Position numbers and translations under genes: made by a program. A stretch of 64,000 nucleotides of DNA, taken from the NCBI RefSeq assembly GCF_900128425.1, contig NZ_LT635782.1:437484-501483 (forward strand). The letters are read 5' to 3'. Source of the DNA: Anaerococcus urinomassiliensis. GTDB lineage: Bacteria; Bacillota; Clostridia; Tissierellales; Peptoniphilaceae. Of this stretch, positions 63,054 through 64,000 are shown one piece after another (the first letter of the stretch is position 1; the number at the start of each line of letters is the position of its first letter). The notes under the pieces are model-generated. The model worked only from the letters and a program-made list of their open reading frames with translations, was not told the DNA's origin and ran no database searches.

Positions 63054-64000
63054 ATGGAAATTAAAGAAAAATATAAAGATTATTTTAAAGGTAAAAAATA
63101 CAATATAACAACGTTTGGTTGCCAAATGAACGAACATGATTCTGAAAGGATTTCCTATATCCTAGAAGATTTGGGCTATACTTATACAGAAATTAGAGAA
63201 GAAGCTGATTTTATCTTATTTAATACATGCTTAGTACGTGAAAATGCAGAATTAAAATTATATGGTCAGGTATCTTCACTAAAGAAACTCAAGAAAGCCC
63301 ATCCAGAAAAGATCATAGCAGTATCTGGTTGTATGATGCAAACATCTACAGCAAGAGAGGTCATAGTATCAAAACATAGAGAAGTTGATATAGTATTTGG
63401 TACAAAAAATATCAATTCACTTGCTGATTTAATATATAGGTATCTTGAAACAGGGGAAAGAGTTGTTGACGTATCGACAGATGATGTCAAAGATGACTTT
63501 GAAAAATACAACTCTACCAATAACTTCCAAGCCTATGTAAATATAATGCGTGGTTGTGATAATTTCTGTTCATATTGCATAGTTCCAGAATCAAGAGGTA
63601 GAGAAGAATCCAGAAGGCCCTATTCAATTATAGAAGAAGTTGAATATTTAGCTAGTCAAGGTTTTAAGGAATTCACATTATTAGGACAGAATGTAAACTC
63701 ATACGGCAATAAGTCTAACGATGGATTTACTTTCCCAGAACTATTAAATAGGGTTGCAAAAATTCCTGGTGTAGAAAGACTAAGGTTTACATCAAGTCAT
63801 CCAAAAGATTTGTCTGATGAGTTAATATATGTCATGCGCGATAATGACAACATATGCAATTATTTCCATCTTCCTATGCAATCAGGATCAAATGAAGTAC
63901 TAAAAAAAATGAACCGTCACTACACAATAGAAAAATATATTGAAAGAGCAAATAAATTAAAGTCAGAAATACCAGGTATAGCACTTTCTACTGATATTAT
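63054..64000 (+). CDS. miaB: tRNA-2-methylthio-N6-dimethylallyladenosine synthase MiaB (3'-truncated by window edge)
   Basis: The first ~315 residues of a radical-SAM methylthiotransferase that converts i6A37 to ms2i6A37 in tRNA. The N-terminal UPF0004 domain carries cluster cysteines in TFGCQMNEHDSE, NTCLVREN and VSGCMMQT; the radical-SAM core has RGCDNFCSYCIVP (CxxxCxxC) and LGQNVNSYG. ATG 63054 follows GAGGAG. The frame is open to the window end; the TRAM domain is not visible. Confidence 0.95.
   Translation, partial: MEIKEKYKDYFKGKKYNITTFGCQMNEHDSERISYILEDLGYTYTEIREEADFILFNTCLVRENAELKLYGQVSSLKKLKKAHPEKIIAVSGCMMQTSTAREVIVSKHREVDIVFGTKNINSLADLIYRYLETGERVVDVSTDDVKDDFEKYNSTNNFQAYVNIMRGCDNFCSYCIVPESRGREESRRPYSIIEEVEYLASQGFKEFTLLGQNVNSYGNKSNDGFTFPELLNRVAKIPGVERLRFTSSHPKDLSDELIYVMRDNDNICNYFHLPMQSGSNEVLKKMNRHYTIEKYIERANKLKSEIPGIALSTDI

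Noticed and set aside
1..64000. tRNA, rRNA, replication origin, prophage or defence genes
   Set aside because: No cloverleaf with a convincing acceptor/T-arm, no rRNA signature, no DnaA-box cluster and no phage or restriction genes were seen by eye; a covariance search would be needed to exclude small RNAs.

Overview
The window looks like chromosomal DNA from a low-GC, non-sporulating anaerobic Firmicute. The best guess is a Gram-positive anaerobic coccus of the Peptoniphilaceae (Anaerococcus-like). This is inferred from the AT-rich sequence, strong AGGAGG ribosome binding sites, pyruvate:ferredoxin oxidoreductase, an IspH-ribosomal protein S1 fusion, the absence of sporulation genes, and a large G5-repeat wall protein. 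No rRNA, tRNA or CRISPR array was seen.

Region 1 (1-11000) is accessory. It holds the end of a sodium:solute symporter, a HAD nucleotidase, a small secreted protein, a 3' remnant of a second nucleotidase copy, a 2171-residue repeat-rich surface protein with a non-canonical NVKTG sorting signal, and a complete IS3/IS150-type insertion sequence with an A9G frameshift site.

Region 2 (11000-21070) is a potassium-uptake island. A divergent gene encodes a KdpD-like protein with the N-terminal ATPase domain but no kinase. Opposite it runs small membrane ORF - kdpF - TPR protein - kdpA - kdpB - kdpC - kdpE - kdpD, in which KdpD has the kinase but lacks the N-terminal domain. KdpD is therefore split between two partly redundant polypeptides, which is the most system-like novelty here. 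The island ends in a 153-bp snap-back element with IS-like ends (a probable MITE).

Region 3 (21071-38526) is a mosaic of short housekeeping units: leucyl aminopeptidase, ArsC/Spx-like protein, free methionine-R-sulfoxide reductase, BrnQ, TrmB, DUF4230, DUF1624 and DUF4177 proteins, a DJ-1 protein, a UvrD-like helicase, nitroreductase, Map, GNAT, Tdk, YchF, aminopeptidase P, UvrC and HprK. Most units are closed by clear intrinsic terminators.

Region 4 (38585-42905) holds nifJ behind a near-consensus promoter. Directly after its terminator lies an apparently ORF-less group II intron.

Region 5 (42906-64000) contains two dense housekeeping operons, each containing an Asp23/Gls24 gene near its start. 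The first is yloU - DAK2 - recG - rsmD - coaD - coiled-coil. The second is efp - asp23 - nusB - xseA - xseB - ispA - argR - recN - nudix - scpA - scpB - rluB - FAD oxidoreductase - cmk - plsC - ispH/S1 - miaB. Between them lies a tmcAL gene on the minus strand that is interrupted by one in-frame stop codon.
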